From NCBI RefSeq assembly GCF_001976065.1, contig NZ_MNAH01000007.1:63115-127114 (forward strand): DNA of 64,000 nucleotides, written 5' to 3'. The notes under the pieces were generated by a model that was not told the origin of the DNA, searched no databases, and saw nothing but the letters and a program-made list of their open reading frames with translations. The translations under genes and the position numbers were made by a program. The DNA comes from Pseudomonas putida (GTDB lineage: Bacteria > Pseudomonadota > Gammaproteobacteria > Pseudomonadales > Pseudomonadaceae). Below are positions 50,752-61,217 of this stretch, piece by piece (position 1 is the stretch's first letter; every line of letters begins with the position of its first letter).

Positions 50752-53424
50752 TCAAACCAGACGCGCCAGCATCTCCCGGGCTTCGCTCTTCTGGCCGTCG
50801 TCGCCTTCGGTCACCACCTCGTTGAGGATGTCGCGGGCACCATCGTTGTCGCCCATGTCGATGTAGGCCTGGGCCAGGTCGAGCTTGGTGGCGACTTCAT
50901 CGGTACCGGACAGGAAATCGAATTCCGGCTCGTCATCCACGGTTGCCAGGGCATCATCCACCGTGAAGCTTGGCTCGCTGATGCTCCGGGACAGGTCGTC
51001 CAGTTCAGCGCTGACGTCATCCAACTCAGTGGTAAACGCCTGCGCAGGCGCCGTTTCGTCCATTTCATCGGCCAGCGACAAATCGAAGTCGGCCGGCAAG
51101 TCCAGATCGTCCAGCGTCACTTGTGGCACGTCCGGCACTGGCGTGGCCGGCTGGTCCTTGACGTCTTCATCCAGGCTCAGCAGGAAATCGTCCTCGGCCA
51201 GGATCGCCGGCGAAGGTTCGCCGCCGAGGTCCATGTCCAGGTCGAACTCCGACAGGTCATCGAGGTTTTCCTTGATTTCTGTCTGTTGCTGCAACACCGA
51301 CTCGAAACTCAGGTCATCGTCGAGCGGAAAATCTTCCAGATCGGCCAGGGTTGCTTCCGGCTCAGGCTCAGGCGCTGGTACTGGTGTTGGCGCTACCGTT
51401 ACCGGCGTGACATTTTCCAGGTCATCCAGGCTCAGGTCGAAAGCGCTGTCGAAATCGTCATCGGCCGCAGCCGGCGCTTGTGGCTCGTCCAGCAAAAGGT
51501 CCTTGACGTATTGTGCGTCCAGTTCGGCGGCAGCGGCGGCAGCGGCAATACCGCTGACAGCAACCAGCGCCATGGCCGGGAAGCGGCTCTTGAGTTTTTC
51601 GACCTGGGCATAGTTGTCGCCGTTGGCCACCAACTGCCGCTCCTGGACCACGAACGCATCGCGATCACCTTGCAAACCGTAGACTTCCATCAGCTTGAGG
51701 CGCAAATCGCTGCGTTGCGGCTCCTGCTTGACGCCCTCCTCCAACAGCGCGGCAGCCTGATTCAGGCGGCCGCCGTTGATGTGCGACTGCGCTCGACCCA
51801 ACACGTCGTCGGAATGCTCGGCGGCGGGCGATACCAGCGGCGCGGCAATCGGCGGCGTGACCACGACCGGGGCAATAACCGGGGCAGGTGCGGGTGCGGG
51901 TGCGGGTGCTGGAGCAGGTGCCGTGGCCAGCTTCGGGGTTGGCGGCTCGACGTCCAGGTCCTCGAAGATCCCTTTTGACAGGTCAAGCTCGCTGGAAAAT
52001 TCCTGTTCTTCGGCCAGGGCACGGGCCATGCGCAGATGTTTCTCGGCTTCCTGCTGGGCTTTGCGGCGACGGGCCAACAACAGCAGCAGCAAAAGCACCA
52101 CCACTGCCCCGCCACCCACCAGACCCAAGAGCAGCGGATTGGTCAGCAGCTCATTGAATTTCTGATCGTTGGAGACCGCAGGTATCGGTTCGACCGGCGT
52201 TTCGGCTGGAGCTGGAGTCGCTTCAGGTGCCGCGGGTGCGGACGCTGTCGCTTCGGCCGGGGTTTGGGCTGGCGCCGGCGTTTCGACAGGGGTTGCCGCA
52301 GGATCGGTCGGCAGCTCTGCCGGAATCGCCGCAGCGGTCGCAGTCTCCGTTGGGGTTCCCGCCGCACCATCGGCCTGCAATTTGGCCAGCTGGTTGTTCT
52401 TCAGCTCAATGAGGCGCTGCAGCTTGTCCATCTGGCTTTGCAGATCGGTCATGCGGCTTTTCAGTTCAGCGCTGTCACGGCGCTTGGTATCGAGGCTTTC
52501 CTGGGTCACCGCCAGTTGGTTGTTCAAAGCCTTGGCATCGCCTGCAGGGCCCTTGCCCCCAGCCTTGCCAGTTTCGGCGGATACCAGGCTCAGCTTGTCC
52601 TGTGCGGCTTGCGCAGAAGGTGCATCACCGCGACCACGATTGGTCGCATCGAGCTGCTGCTGGCCTGTACCCGGCTTGGCGACATAACGACGCCCCTGGC
52701 GCCAGGCGGTGTTTTGCGCAGCCACTTCGGCAATGGCCTTGGCTTGCGGCAGGCTGGTTGTCTGTGCCTGATCCGGCAGGCGCAACACCTGGCCGGTCTT
52801 GAGCCGGTTGATGTTGCCATCGATGAAGGCATCCGGGTTCAACGCCTGGATGGCCAGCATGGTTTGTTGAATCGAACCGCCATTACGCGCCTTCGCGGCG
52901 ATTTCCCACAGGGTATCGCGCCGCGTGGTGGTGTATTCGGACGGCTTGGTCGCACCAGTGACGGGCGTGGTACCGGTTTGAACAGGTGCAGATTGCGCAG
53001 CCGCGTCAGCGGTTTGCGGCGAGAATTTGGATGGATCGAGCAGCACGCTGTAATCGCGCAACAGACGACCATTGGGCCACATCACCTGAACCAGGAATTT
53101 CACCATCGGTTCGCTCAGGGGCTTGCTGGAGGTCACGCGCAGGATGCTTTTACCGCTGGCGTTGAGCACGGGGGTAAAGGTCAGGTCGTTGAGAAACGCC
53201 TGGCGGTCGACACCGGCCTTGGCGAAATCTTCAGGTGAAGCCAGGCTCGGCACCACTTCGGCAGCGGTGAGTTCCTTGACGTCGAGCAACTCGATTTCCG
53301 CCACCAGCGGCTGGTTCAGCGTCGATTTCAGGGTCAGTTCCCCGAGCCCGAGGGCATGCGCCATACCGGAGGACAGCGCCGAGGCGGCCGCTATTGCTAA
53401 CACCAGTTTGCGAACTTGAACCAT
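50752..53424 (-). CDS. fimV: FimV/HubP polar landmark protein
   Basis: An 890-residue FimV. It has a signal peptide (to about residue 25), a beta domain (LGELTLKSTLNQPLVAEIEL), a LysM peptidoglycan-binding region (YTTTRRDTLWEIAAKARN), a coiled coil (about residues 315-345), a Pro/Ala/Thr-rich stretch, one TM (LLLGLVGGGAVVVLLLLLLLA), then a long acidic cytoplasmic part and a C-terminal TPR motif (TKLDLAQAYIDMGDNDGARDILNEV). FimV localises type IV pilus and flagellar components and the chemotaxis machinery to the pole. In P. aeruginosa it is also needed for twitching. The acidic repeats vary among species. Confidence 0.95.
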   Translation of the reverse strand: MVQVRKLVLAIAAASALSSGMAHALGLGELTLKSTLNQPLVAEIELLDVKELTAAEVVPSLASPEDFAKAGVDRQAFLNDLTFTPVLNASGKSILRVTSSKPLSEPMVKFLVQVMWPNGRLLRDYSVLLDPSKFSPQTADAAAQSAPVQTGTTPVTGATKPSEYTTTRRDTLWEIAAKARNGGSIQQTMLAIQALNPDAFIDGNINRLKTGQVLRLPDQAQTTSLPQAKAIAEVAAQNTAWRQGRRYVAKPGTGQQQLDATNRGRGDAPSAQAAQDKLSLVSAETGKAGGKGPAGDAKALNNQLAVTQESLDTKRRDSAELKSRMTDLQSQMDKLQRLIELKNNQLAKLQADGAAGTPTETATAAAIPAELPTDPAATPVETPAPAQTPAEATASAPAAPEATPAPAETPVEPIPAVSNDQKFNELLTNPLLLGLVGGGAVVVLLLLLLLARRRKAQQEAEKHLRMARALAEEQEFSSELDLSKGIFEDLDVEPPTPKLATAPAPAPAPAPAPAPVIAPVVVTPPIAAPLVSPAAEHSDDVLGRAQSHINGGRLNQAAALLEEGVKQEPQRSDLRLKLMEVYGLQGDRDAFVVQERQLVANGDNYAQVEKLKSRFPAMALVAVSGIAAAAAAAELDAQYVKDLLLDEPQAPAAADDDFDSAFDLSLDDLENVTPVTVAPTPVPAPEPEPEATLADLEDFPLDDDLSFESVLQQQTEIKENLDDLSEFDLDMDLGGEPSPAILAEDDFLLSLDEDVKDQPATPVPDVPQVTLDDLDLPADFDLSLADEMDETAPAQAFTTELDDVSAELDDLSRSISEPSFTVDDALATVDDEPEFDFLSGTDEVATKLDLAQAYIDMGDNDGARDILNEVVTEGDDGQKSEAREMLARLV

Positions 53425-53612
53425 AGCTTATCCTTAGTTTTTACATTCCTCGGCCAGCGAGGTAGATAGCCGCTGCCGTAAGGCATTGCACGCGGGCGAA
53501 GGTCGCCGCGCGCGATCGTTTCATGCATGCCCTGCAGGGTGGCTCGCCTTCAGCGATTGCGGCCAGGCATGGCGCTCGCCCGGACCCCTTCGATATTGTT
53601 GCCAAGTATCTT

Positions 53613-54623
53613 TTACAGCAGGTCTTTTATCAACAACTCGGCCAGTTGCACTGCGTTGAGGGCCGCACCTTTGCGTACGTTATCTGACGTCAGCCACAAA
53701 TTAAGTTCCGACGGTTCGTCGATACCCAGACGTACCCGACCAACGTAGACCACATCCTGCCCCACCGCATCCCCGACCGCTGTCGGGTAGTCGCCGGCTT
53801 CCACCAACTCGATGCCGGGCGCGTCTTCAAGCGCGGCGTTGACCTTGGCCAGGTCGATGTCGCTCGCGGACTGCAAGGTCACGCTATAGCTATCGCCAAA
53901 AAACACCGGGGCTTGAATGCAAGTGACGGAAATCTTCAGCGAAGGCAGTGCCATGACTTGACGCAGCTCGCGTACCAGGCGCTTTTCCAGCAGTGTATGG
54001 CCCTGCTCGTCCGGCTTGCCGACCTGGGCCAGCAGGTTGAATGCCATCTGCCGGTCAAAGAAAGTTGGCTCCAGTGGGCGCACATTCAGCAGTTCGGCGG
54101 TTTGCCGGGCCAGCTCGGTCACCGCTTCGCGGCCCTGGGCCGACACCGCCAGGCTGGCGGTCAGGTTGATGCGCTGCAAATCGAGCAAACCCAGCAAGGG
54201 TGCGAGCACCACCGCCAGGGTGGTGGCCGACGGGCTCGGGCTGCTGATCTGGAATGGCTTTTTCAGGCCGGTCAGTACTTGCGCATTCGCCTCCGGGACC
54301 ACTTGTGGTGCCTGGTCGGCCGACAAGGCACCGGAAAGGTCGATCAGCGAGCACCCGGCGGCGGTGGCACGGGCGCAGTAGCTCAATGTCACGGCGGGAC
54401 CGGCGGCAAAGAACACCAGCTGGACCTTGCTGAAATCGAACTCATCGACTTCACGCACCCGCACGTTCTTGCCGCGATACGGCACCGAACTGCCAGCGGA
54501 TTCGCTGCTGGCCAGCAAATGCAGGGTACCGATCGGGAAATCGCGCTCTTCGAGAATCTGCACCAGCGTTTCGCCGACAGTACCGGTGGCGCCGATCACG
54601 GCAATATCAATGGTCTGGCTCAT
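53613..54623 (-). CDS. Aspartate-semialdehyde dehydrogenase-like protein without catalytic Cys (USG-1 type)
   Basis: A 336-residue protein of the Asd family with the NADP loop IAVIGATGTVGETL and dimerisation domain, but the segment ISSPSPSATTLAV stands where Asd has GGNCTVSLM. The nucleophilic cysteine is replaced by serine, as in E. coli USG-1. It is likely not an active dehydrogenase. True Asd is encoded next to it with a terminator in between. A role is unknown; it may have been kept for regulation or structure. Confidence 0.85.
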   Translation of the reverse strand: MSQTIDIAVIGATGTVGETLVQILEERDFPIGTLHLLASSESAGSSVPYRGKNVRVREVDEFDFSKVQLVFFAAGPAVTLSYCARATAAGCSLIDLSGALSADQAPQVVPEANAQVLTGLKKPFQISSPSPSATTLAVVLAPLLGLLDLQRINLTASLAVSAQGREAVTELARQTAELLNVRPLEPTFFDRQMAFNLLAQVGKPDEQGHTLLEKRLVRELRQVMALPSLKISVTCIQAPVFFGDSYSVTLQSASDIDLAKVNAALEDAPGIELVEAGDYPTAVGDAVGQDVVYVGRVRLGIDEPSELNLWLTSDNVRKGAALNAVQLAELLIKDLL

Positions 54624-54765
54624 GGGTTTTACCTCTGGCGAAACGGGGGGGAGCGGCACTTTACCGGGTGGTGGATGTACAGGCAATTCGGGCGGGATCT
54701 TCGGCGCCTGTTATGGACCCTTCGCTGCGATGGGGCCAGACCAGACGACCGAGAACCCCAGGGAT

Positions 54766-54801
54766 AAAAAAACCCGCGCCTCTCGCAAGGCGCGGGTTTT
54801 T
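54766..54801 (-). terminator. Terminator of asd
   Basis: A 10-bp stem (AACCCGCGCC / GGCGCGGGTT, 54771-54780 with 54789-54798) has A run before and T run after. It follows the asd stop on the minus strand. Confidence 0.88.
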
Positions 54802-54816
54802 CAGTGCATCAACCGA

Positions 54817-55929
54817 TCAACGCTCGAGCAGGATCCGCAGCATGCGACGCAGCGGTTCGGCCGCGCCCCACAGCAACTGGTCGCCGACGGTGAACGCACC
54901 GACGAACTGCGAGCCCATGTTCAGTTTGCGCAGACGGCCAACCGGGATGTTCAGGGTGCCGGTGACCTTGTTCGGGCTCAGCTCCTGAATGCTGGTTTCG
55001 CGGCTGTTCGGCACCAGCTTGACCCAAGGGTTGTGCTGGCTGATCAGCCCTTCGATATCGGCGATCGGCACGTCCTTGTTCAATTTGATGGTCAGCGCCT
55101 GGCTGTGGCAGCGCATGGCGCCGATGCGCACGCAGATGCCATCCACCGGGATCGGGCTCTTGAAGCGACCGAGGATCTTGTTGGTTTCGGCCTGGGCCTT
55201 CCACTCTTCACGGCTCTGACCGTTCGGCAGTTCCTTGTCGATCCACGGGATCAGGCTGCCGGCCAACGGTACGCCGAAGTTTTCGGTCGGGTACGCGTCG
55301 CTGCGCATGGCTTCGGCCACACGACGGTCGATGTCGAGGATGGCGCTGGCCGGGTCAGCCAGTTGATCGGCGACAGCGGCATGGGTCGCGCCCATCTGCT
55401 TGATCAGTTCACGCATGTTCTGCGCGCCGGCACCGGAAGCCGCCTGATAGGTCATGGCGCTCATCCACTCCACCAGGCCGGCCTCGAACAGGCCACCCAG
55501 GCCCATCAGCATCAGGCTGACGGTGCAGTTGCCGCCGATGTAGTTCTTGGTGCCCGCGTCCAGCTGCTGGTCGATGACCTTGCGGTTGACCGGGTCCAGC
55601 ACGATGACCGCGTCATCCTGCATACGCAGGCTGGAAGCGGCGTCGATCCAGTAACCCTGCCAGCCGGCTTCGCGCAGCTTCGGGAACACTTCGCTGGTGT
55701 AGTCGCCACCCTGGCAGGTCAGGATCACGTCGAGGGTTTTCAGCTCTTCAATGCTGTAAGCGTCCTTGAGCGGAGCAATGTCCTTGCCCACGGACGGGCC
55801 TTGGCCACCGACATTGGAAGTGGTGAAAAACACCGGCTCGATAAGATCGAAATCCTGCTCTTCCAGCATCCGCTGCATGAGCACGGAACCGACCATACCG
55901 CGCCAACCGATCAGACCTACACGTTTCAT
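54817..55929 (-). CDS. asd: Aspartate-semialdehyde dehydrogenase
   Basis: A 370-residue NADPH-dependent enzyme of the lysine, methionine, threonine and cell-wall diaminopimelate path. The NADP loop is VGLIGWRGMVGSVL; catalytic Cys135 lies in GGNCTVSLMLM; active-site HSQAL (GAMRCHSQALTI) is present. It is essential for cell-wall synthesis. A strong terminator follows, which separates it from the paralogue downstream. Confidence 0.97.
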   Translation of the reverse strand: MKRVGLIGWRGMVGSVLMQRMLEEQDFDLIEPVFFTTSNVGGQGPSVGKDIAPLKDAYSIEELKTLDVILTCQGGDYTSEVFPKLREAGWQGYWIDAASSLRMQDDAVIVLDPVNRKVIDQQLDAGTKNYIGGNCTVSLMLMGLGGLFEAGLVEWMSAMTYQAASGAGAQNMRELIKQMGATHAAVADQLADPASAILDIDRRVAEAMRSDAYPTENFGVPLAGSLIPWIDKELPNGQSREEWKAQAETNKILGRFKSPIPVDGICVRIGAMRCHSQALTIKLNKDVPIADIEGLISQHNPWVKLVPNSRETSIQELSPNKVTGTLNIPVGRLRKLNMGSQFVGAFTVGDQLLWGAAEPLRRMLRILLER

Positions 55930-55997
55930 CGCAACTACACCTTCTTGAAAAGTGGACCGCTGCTTACGGGGGTAAAAGTGGCAGCGGGCCCGAGAGA

Positions 55998-57080
<1,083 letters not shown>

Positions 57081-57132
57081 GCGTTCCTCATGTCATCAGT
57101 CGGTGCGCCTCTTGGGCACACCCGGAAAAATT

Positions 57133-57900
57133 CTATCGCTCAGCCATCAGAACCAGTACATCGGTACTGAACGAGCCATCAGCCTCAATCTCAAAATATT
57201 CGCGCACTTCGTTACCCATCGACTGCTGCAACTCGCGGATCGCCGCGCGCATCACCTCTGGCGTGCGCATGCGCTCGACCCAGGAGGTGTATTCCAGACG
57301 CAGCCGCTGGCGAGTGGTGCTGCGGGTATGCAGCCCGGCCTCGCTGACCTGGCGCAGCCACTCGCCGGCGCTATAGTCGCGCACATGGCTGGTGTCGCGC
57401 AGCACTTCGACGCTTTGCAGGTAAGTGTCGAGCAATGGACTGCCCGGTGACAACACATCGATGAACACCGCGACACCGCCCGGCTTCAACAACCGACGCA
57501 CTTCGCGCAGTGCCAGGCCGAGATCGCTCCAGTGATGCGCCGAATAACGGCTGAAGACGAAATCGAACTCGCCATCGACGAACGGCAGCCGCTCGGCGGC
57601 ACCGTTGACCGTGGTGACATTGCTCAGGCCCCGATCGGCAGCGGCAGCGGCCACCACATCAAGCATCTGTTGCGACAGGTCGTAGGCGACCACTTGCTTG
57701 ACCAGCGATGCCACCTGAAAACTCACGTGACCGGCGCCACAGCCCAGGTCCAGGACCCGGGCCTCGCCCTGCCCTGCCAGTTCGTCCTGTAGCAGCGCGA
57801 ATTCGGTGCCTTGAGCGTGTACGGCGCTGCTCAGGTAGGCCGCAGCCTGTTCACCGAACTGCTTCTGGACGACCTGGCTGTGCTGGGCGGTGCTGGTCAT
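57133..57900 (-). CDS. SAM-dependent methyltransferase, class I
   Basis: A 255-residue protein with the SAM loop VLDLGCGAGHVSFQVA, acidic strand-2 end VVAYDLSQQML, and AERLPFVDGEFDFVFSRYSAHHW. The fold is UbiE/COQ5-like. It sits between leuD and leuB in the leucine cluster without an evident link to it. The methyl acceptor is unknown. Confidence 0.9.
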   Translation of the reverse strand: MTSTAQHSQVVQKQFGEQAAAYLSSAVHAQGTEFALLQDELAGQGEARVLDLGCGAGHVSFQVASLVKQVVAYDLSQQMLDVVAAAAADRGLSNVTTVNGAAERLPFVDGEFDFVFSRYSAHHWSDLGLALREVRRLLKPGGVAVFIDVLSPGSPLLDTYLQSVEVLRDTSHVRDYSAGEWLRQVSEAGLHTRSTTRQRLRLEYTSWVERMRTPEVMRAAIRELQQSMGNEVREYFEIEADGSFSTDVLVLMAER

Positions 57901-57948
57901 GGGGGCTTCCTTTTTCAGGGTTTGGTCTTGTGATGCTTATGCGGGCCT

Positions 57949-58014
57949 CTTCGCTGGCAAGCCAGTTCCTACAGGTATTGCGCTGCCCTTGTAGGAGCTG
58001 GCTTGCCAGCGAAG
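57949..58014. repeat. REP inverted pair
   Basis: Arms 57949-57973 and 57990-58014 are nearly perfect inverted copies (one mismatch) around a 16-nt loop. The core GGAGCTGGCTTGCCAGCGA is a different REP variant from that at 50.6 kb. It lies between leuD and the methyltransferase gene. Confidence 0.85.
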
Positions 58015-58037
58015 GCGGCATCACGCCTTAGACAAAA

Positions 58038-58682
58038 TCACGCGTCGCGAAACAACCACGGTTGGCTAGCCCGATGCTTGGCTTCAAACGCCGCAATCGC
58101 ATCGCCGTCCTGCAAGGTCAGGCCGATATCGTCCAGGCCGTTGAGCAGGCAGTGCTTGCGGAAAGCATCGATTTCAAAGTTCAAGACCTTGCCGTCCGGG
58201 CGGGTCACGGTCTGTGCCTGCAGGTCGATCTGCAACTGGTAGCCCGGATTGGCCTCGACCTGCTGGAACAACTCATCGACTTCGGCATCGCTCAAGATGA
58301 TCGGCAGCAAGCCGTTCTTGAAGCTGTTGTTGAAGAAGATGTCGGCATAACTCGGCGCGATGATGCTGCGGAAACCGTATTCTTCCAGCGCCCACGGCGC
58401 GTGTTCACGGCTGGAGCCGCAACCGAAGTTCTCGCGGGCCAGCAACACGCTGGCGCCTTGGTAACGCTCAGCGTTGAGGACGAAGTCCTGGTTCAGCGGA
58501 CGCTTGGAGTTGTCTTGATACGGCTGGCCCACATCCAGGTAGCGCCACTCATCGAACAGATTCGGACCGAAACCGGTGCGCTTGATCGACTTCAAGAATT
58601 GCTTCGGGATGATCTGGTCGGTGTCGACGTTGGCACGATCCAGAGGCGCGACAAGTCCAGTGTGCTGGGTAAAAGCTTTCAT
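58038..58682 (-). CDS. leuD: 3-isopropylmalate dehydratase, small subunit
   Basis: The 214-residue LeuD forms a complex with LeuC. DTDQIIPKQFLK, NFGCGSSREHAPWAL and FRSIIAPSYADIFFNN are typical. It lies 11 bp after leuC. Confidence 0.97.
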   Translation of the reverse strand: MKAFTQHTGLVAPLDRANVDTDQIIPKQFLKSIKRTGFGPNLFDEWRYLDVGQPYQDNSKRPLNQDFVLNAERYQGASVLLARENFGCGSSREHAPWALEEYGFRSIIAPSYADIFFNNSFKNGLLPIILSDAEVDELFQQVEANPGYQLQIDLQAQTVTRPDGKVLNFEIDAFRKHCLLNGLDDIGLTLQDGDAIAAFEAKHRASQPWLFRDA

Positions 58683-58693
58683 GCTGCGCTCCT

Positions 58694-60112
58694 TTAGATC
58701 AATTCACGGACGTCGACGAAACGACCGTTCACAGCGGCGGCCGCGGCCATGGCCGGGCTGACGAGGTGGGTACGGCCACCGGCGCCCTGACGGCCTTCGA
58801 AGTTGCGGTTGGACGTGGATGCGCAATGCTCGCCGGACTCCAAACGGTCCGGGTTCATCGCCAGGCACATCGAGCAACCCGGCTCACGCCATTCGAATCC
58901 GGCCTCGAGGAAAATCTTGTCCAGGCCTTCCGATTCAGCCTGCGCCTTCACCAGGCCCGAACCCGGCACCACGATCGCCTGCTTGATGGTCGAGGCCACT
59001 TTGCGACCCTTGGCGATCACCGCCGCAGCGCGCAAATCTTCGATCCGCGAGTTGGTGCAGGAACCGATGAATACGCGGTCCAGCTGAATGTCGGTGATCG
59101 CCTGATTGGCGGTCAAACCCATGTACTTCAAGGCGCGCTCGATGGAACCGCGCTTGACCAGGTCCATCTCCTTGGCCGGATCCGGCACGTTCTGATCCAC
59201 CGCCAGCACCATCTCGGGCGAAGTGCCCCAGCTGACTTGCGGCTTGATCTGGGTCGCGTCGAGTTCAACGATGGTGTCGAACTTGGCGTCTTTATCGGAA
59301 ACCAGGTCTTTCCAGGCTTCGACAGCCAGGTCCCATTCCGCGCCTTTCGGGGCAAATGGACGGCCCTTGACGTAAGCCACGGTTTTTTCGTCAGCGGCGA
59401 CCAGGCCAACGCGGGCACCGGCCTCGATGGACATGTTGCAGATGGTCATGCGGCCTTCGACGGACAGGTCACGAATCGCGCTGCCGGCGAACTCGATGGC
59501 GTGGCCGTTACCGCCGGCGGTGCCGATCTTGCCGATCACGGCGAGCACGATGTCCTTGGCGGTCACGCCGAACGGCAGTTGGCCTTCGACGGAAACCAGC
59601 ATGTTCTTCATTTTCTTGGCGACCAGGCACTGGGTGGCGAGCACGTGCTCGACCTCGGAAGTGCCGATACCGTGGGCCAGGGCACCGAACGCGCCGTGGG
59701 TCGAGGTATGGGAGTCGCCGCAGACCACGGTCATGCCCGGCAAGGTGGCGCCCTGCTCCGGGCCAATGACGTGGACGATGCCTTGGCGGACGTCATTCAT
59801 CTTGAATTCGACGATGCCGTATTCATCGCAGTTATCGTCGAGGGTCTGGACCTGCAAACGCGAAACCTCGTCGGCAATGGCCGCGATGCCGCCCTTGCGC
59901 TCAGGGGTGGTCGGTACGTTGTGGTCCGGGGTCGCGATGTTGGCATCGATGCGCCATGGCTTGCGCCCGGCCAGACGCAAGCCTTCGAAGGCTTGTGGCG
60001 AGGTCACTTCATGGATGATGTGACGATCGATGTAGATCAGCGCCGAACCATCGTCGCGCTGCTTGACCAAATGCGAATCCCAGAGCTTGTCGTAGAGCGT
60101 TTTGCCGGCCAT
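58694..60112 (-). CDS. leuC: 3-isopropylmalate dehydratase, large subunit
   Basis: The 472-residue aconitase-family subunit. 4Fe-4S cysteine ligands are in IGSCTNSRIEDL and GCSMCLAMNPD. It isomerises 2- to 3-isopropylmalate with LeuD. The 148-bp gap before it, shared with a divergent LysR gene, has an A+T-rich stretch (60200-60245). Confidence 0.97.
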   Translation of the reverse strand: MAGKTLYDKLWDSHLVKQRDDGSALIYIDRHIIHEVTSPQAFEGLRLAGRKPWRIDANIATPDHNVPTTPERKGGIAAIADEVSRLQVQTLDDNCDEYGIVEFKMNDVRQGIVHVIGPEQGATLPGMTVVCGDSHTSTHGAFGALAHGIGTSEVEHVLATQCLVAKKMKNMLVSVEGQLPFGVTAKDIVLAVIGKIGTAGGNGHAIEFAGSAIRDLSVEGRMTICNMSIEAGARVGLVAADEKTVAYVKGRPFAPKGAEWDLAVEAWKDLVSDKDAKFDTIVELDATQIKPQVSWGTSPEMVLAVDQNVPDPAKEMDLVKRGSIERALKYMGLTANQAITDIQLDRVFIGSCTNSRIEDLRAAAVIAKGRKVASTIKQAIVVPGSGLVKAQAESEGLDKIFLEAGFEWREPGCSMCLAMNPDRLESGEHCASTSNRNFEGRQGAGGRTHLVSPAMAAAAAVNGRFVDVRELI

Positions 60113-60260
60113 CAGACGGTTTCCTCATCAGCTTGTTTCTATGCCCCGGGCTTTGAGATTTTCAATAACCCTTTGGCTTGTGAGGCTGATCCTATGGGGT
60201 TACATTAAATAACTCAAATTCATATTTTTTATGCTTTGGATAACCAACTGGAATACAGAC

Positions 60261-61151
60261 ATGGACCTGGCCAACCTGAATGCTTTTATTGCCATCGCCG
60301 AGACGGGAAGCTTCTCCGGCGCGGGCGAACGGTTGCACCTGACCCAGCCCGCAATCAGCAAGCGCATCGCCGGGCTGGAGCAGCAACTGAAGGTGCGGCT
60401 GTTCGATCGACTGGGTCGCGAGGTCGGCCTGACCGAGGCCGGCCGCGCCCTGCTGCCGCGGGCTTATCAGATTCTGAACGTCCTCGATGATACGCGCCGC
60501 GCCTTGACCAACCTCACCGGAGAGGTGACCGGCCGTCTGACCCTGGCCACCAGTCACCACATCGGCCTGCACCGTTTGCCGCCTCTATTAAGAGAGTTCA
60601 CCCGGCGTTATCCCGAGGTGGCGCTGGATATCCAGTTTCTCGATTCGGAAGTGGCCTACGAAGAAATCCTCCATGGCCGGGCGGAACTCGCGGTCATCAC
60701 CCTGGCCCCGGAACCCCACGCCCTGGTCAAGGCCACGCCGGTGTGGGACGACCCGCTGGACTTCGTGGTCGCCCCCGAGCATTCGCTGATCAACAATGGC
60801 AAGGTCAGCCTCGCGGACATCGCCCGCCACCCGGCGGTGTTCCCCGGCGGCAATACCTTTACCCACCACATCGTCCAGCGCCTGTTCGAAGCCCAGGGCC
60901 TGACGCCGAATATCGCCATGAGTACCAACTACCTGGAAACCATCAAGATGATGGTGTCGATCGGCCTGGCCTGGAGTGTCCTGCCACGCACCATGCTCGA
61001 TGACCAGGTTGCGCGGATACCTTTACCGGGCATACAACTGACTCGCCAGCTAGGCTATATCCTGCACACTGAAAGGACGCTATCGAACGCAGCACGGGCC
61101 TTCATGGCCTTGCTGGATGCCCAGATCGATCTGCCAGGGACTCAAGGCTAA
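60261..61151 (+). CDS. LysR-family regulator divergent from leuC
   Basis: A 296-residue LysR protein: DLANLNAFIAIAETGSFSGAGERLHLTQPAISKRIAGLE, then an effector domain (LTLATSHHIGLHRLPPLLREF). Its position, divergent from leuCDB, suggests control of leucine genes, like LeuO or LeuR-type regulators in other bacteria. The ATG at 60261 has only a weak GGAA site; an in-frame ATG at 60231 is possible. Confidence 0.88.
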   Translation: MDLANLNAFIAIAETGSFSGAGERLHLTQPAISKRIAGLEQQLKVRLFDRLGREVGLTEAGRALLPRAYQILNVLDDTRRALTNLTGEVTGRLTLATSHHIGLHRLPPLLREFTRRYPEVALDIQFLDSEVAYEEILHGRAELAVITLAPEPHALVKATPVWDDPLDFVVAPEHSLINNGKVSLADIARHPAVFPGGNTFTHHIVQRLFEAQGLTPNIAMSTNYLETIKMMVSIGLAWSVLPRTMLDDQVARIPLPGIQLTRQLGYILHTERTLSNAARAFMALLDAQIDLPGTQG

Positions 61152-61217
61152 CTTGTGCTACTCCTATAGAGCCGCGAATTCCTGTACCCGAGACCCAATT
61201 CAGCCCAAGGCTTGCCA

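Noticed and set aside
52036..53238. 400-codon plus-strand frame opposite fimV
   Set aside because: Arg/Gly-rich shadow of fimV with no homology features or ribosome site.
58766..60208. 480-codon plus-strand frame opposite leuC
   Set aside because: Antisense of leuC, which has all its iron-sulfur and substrate motifs.
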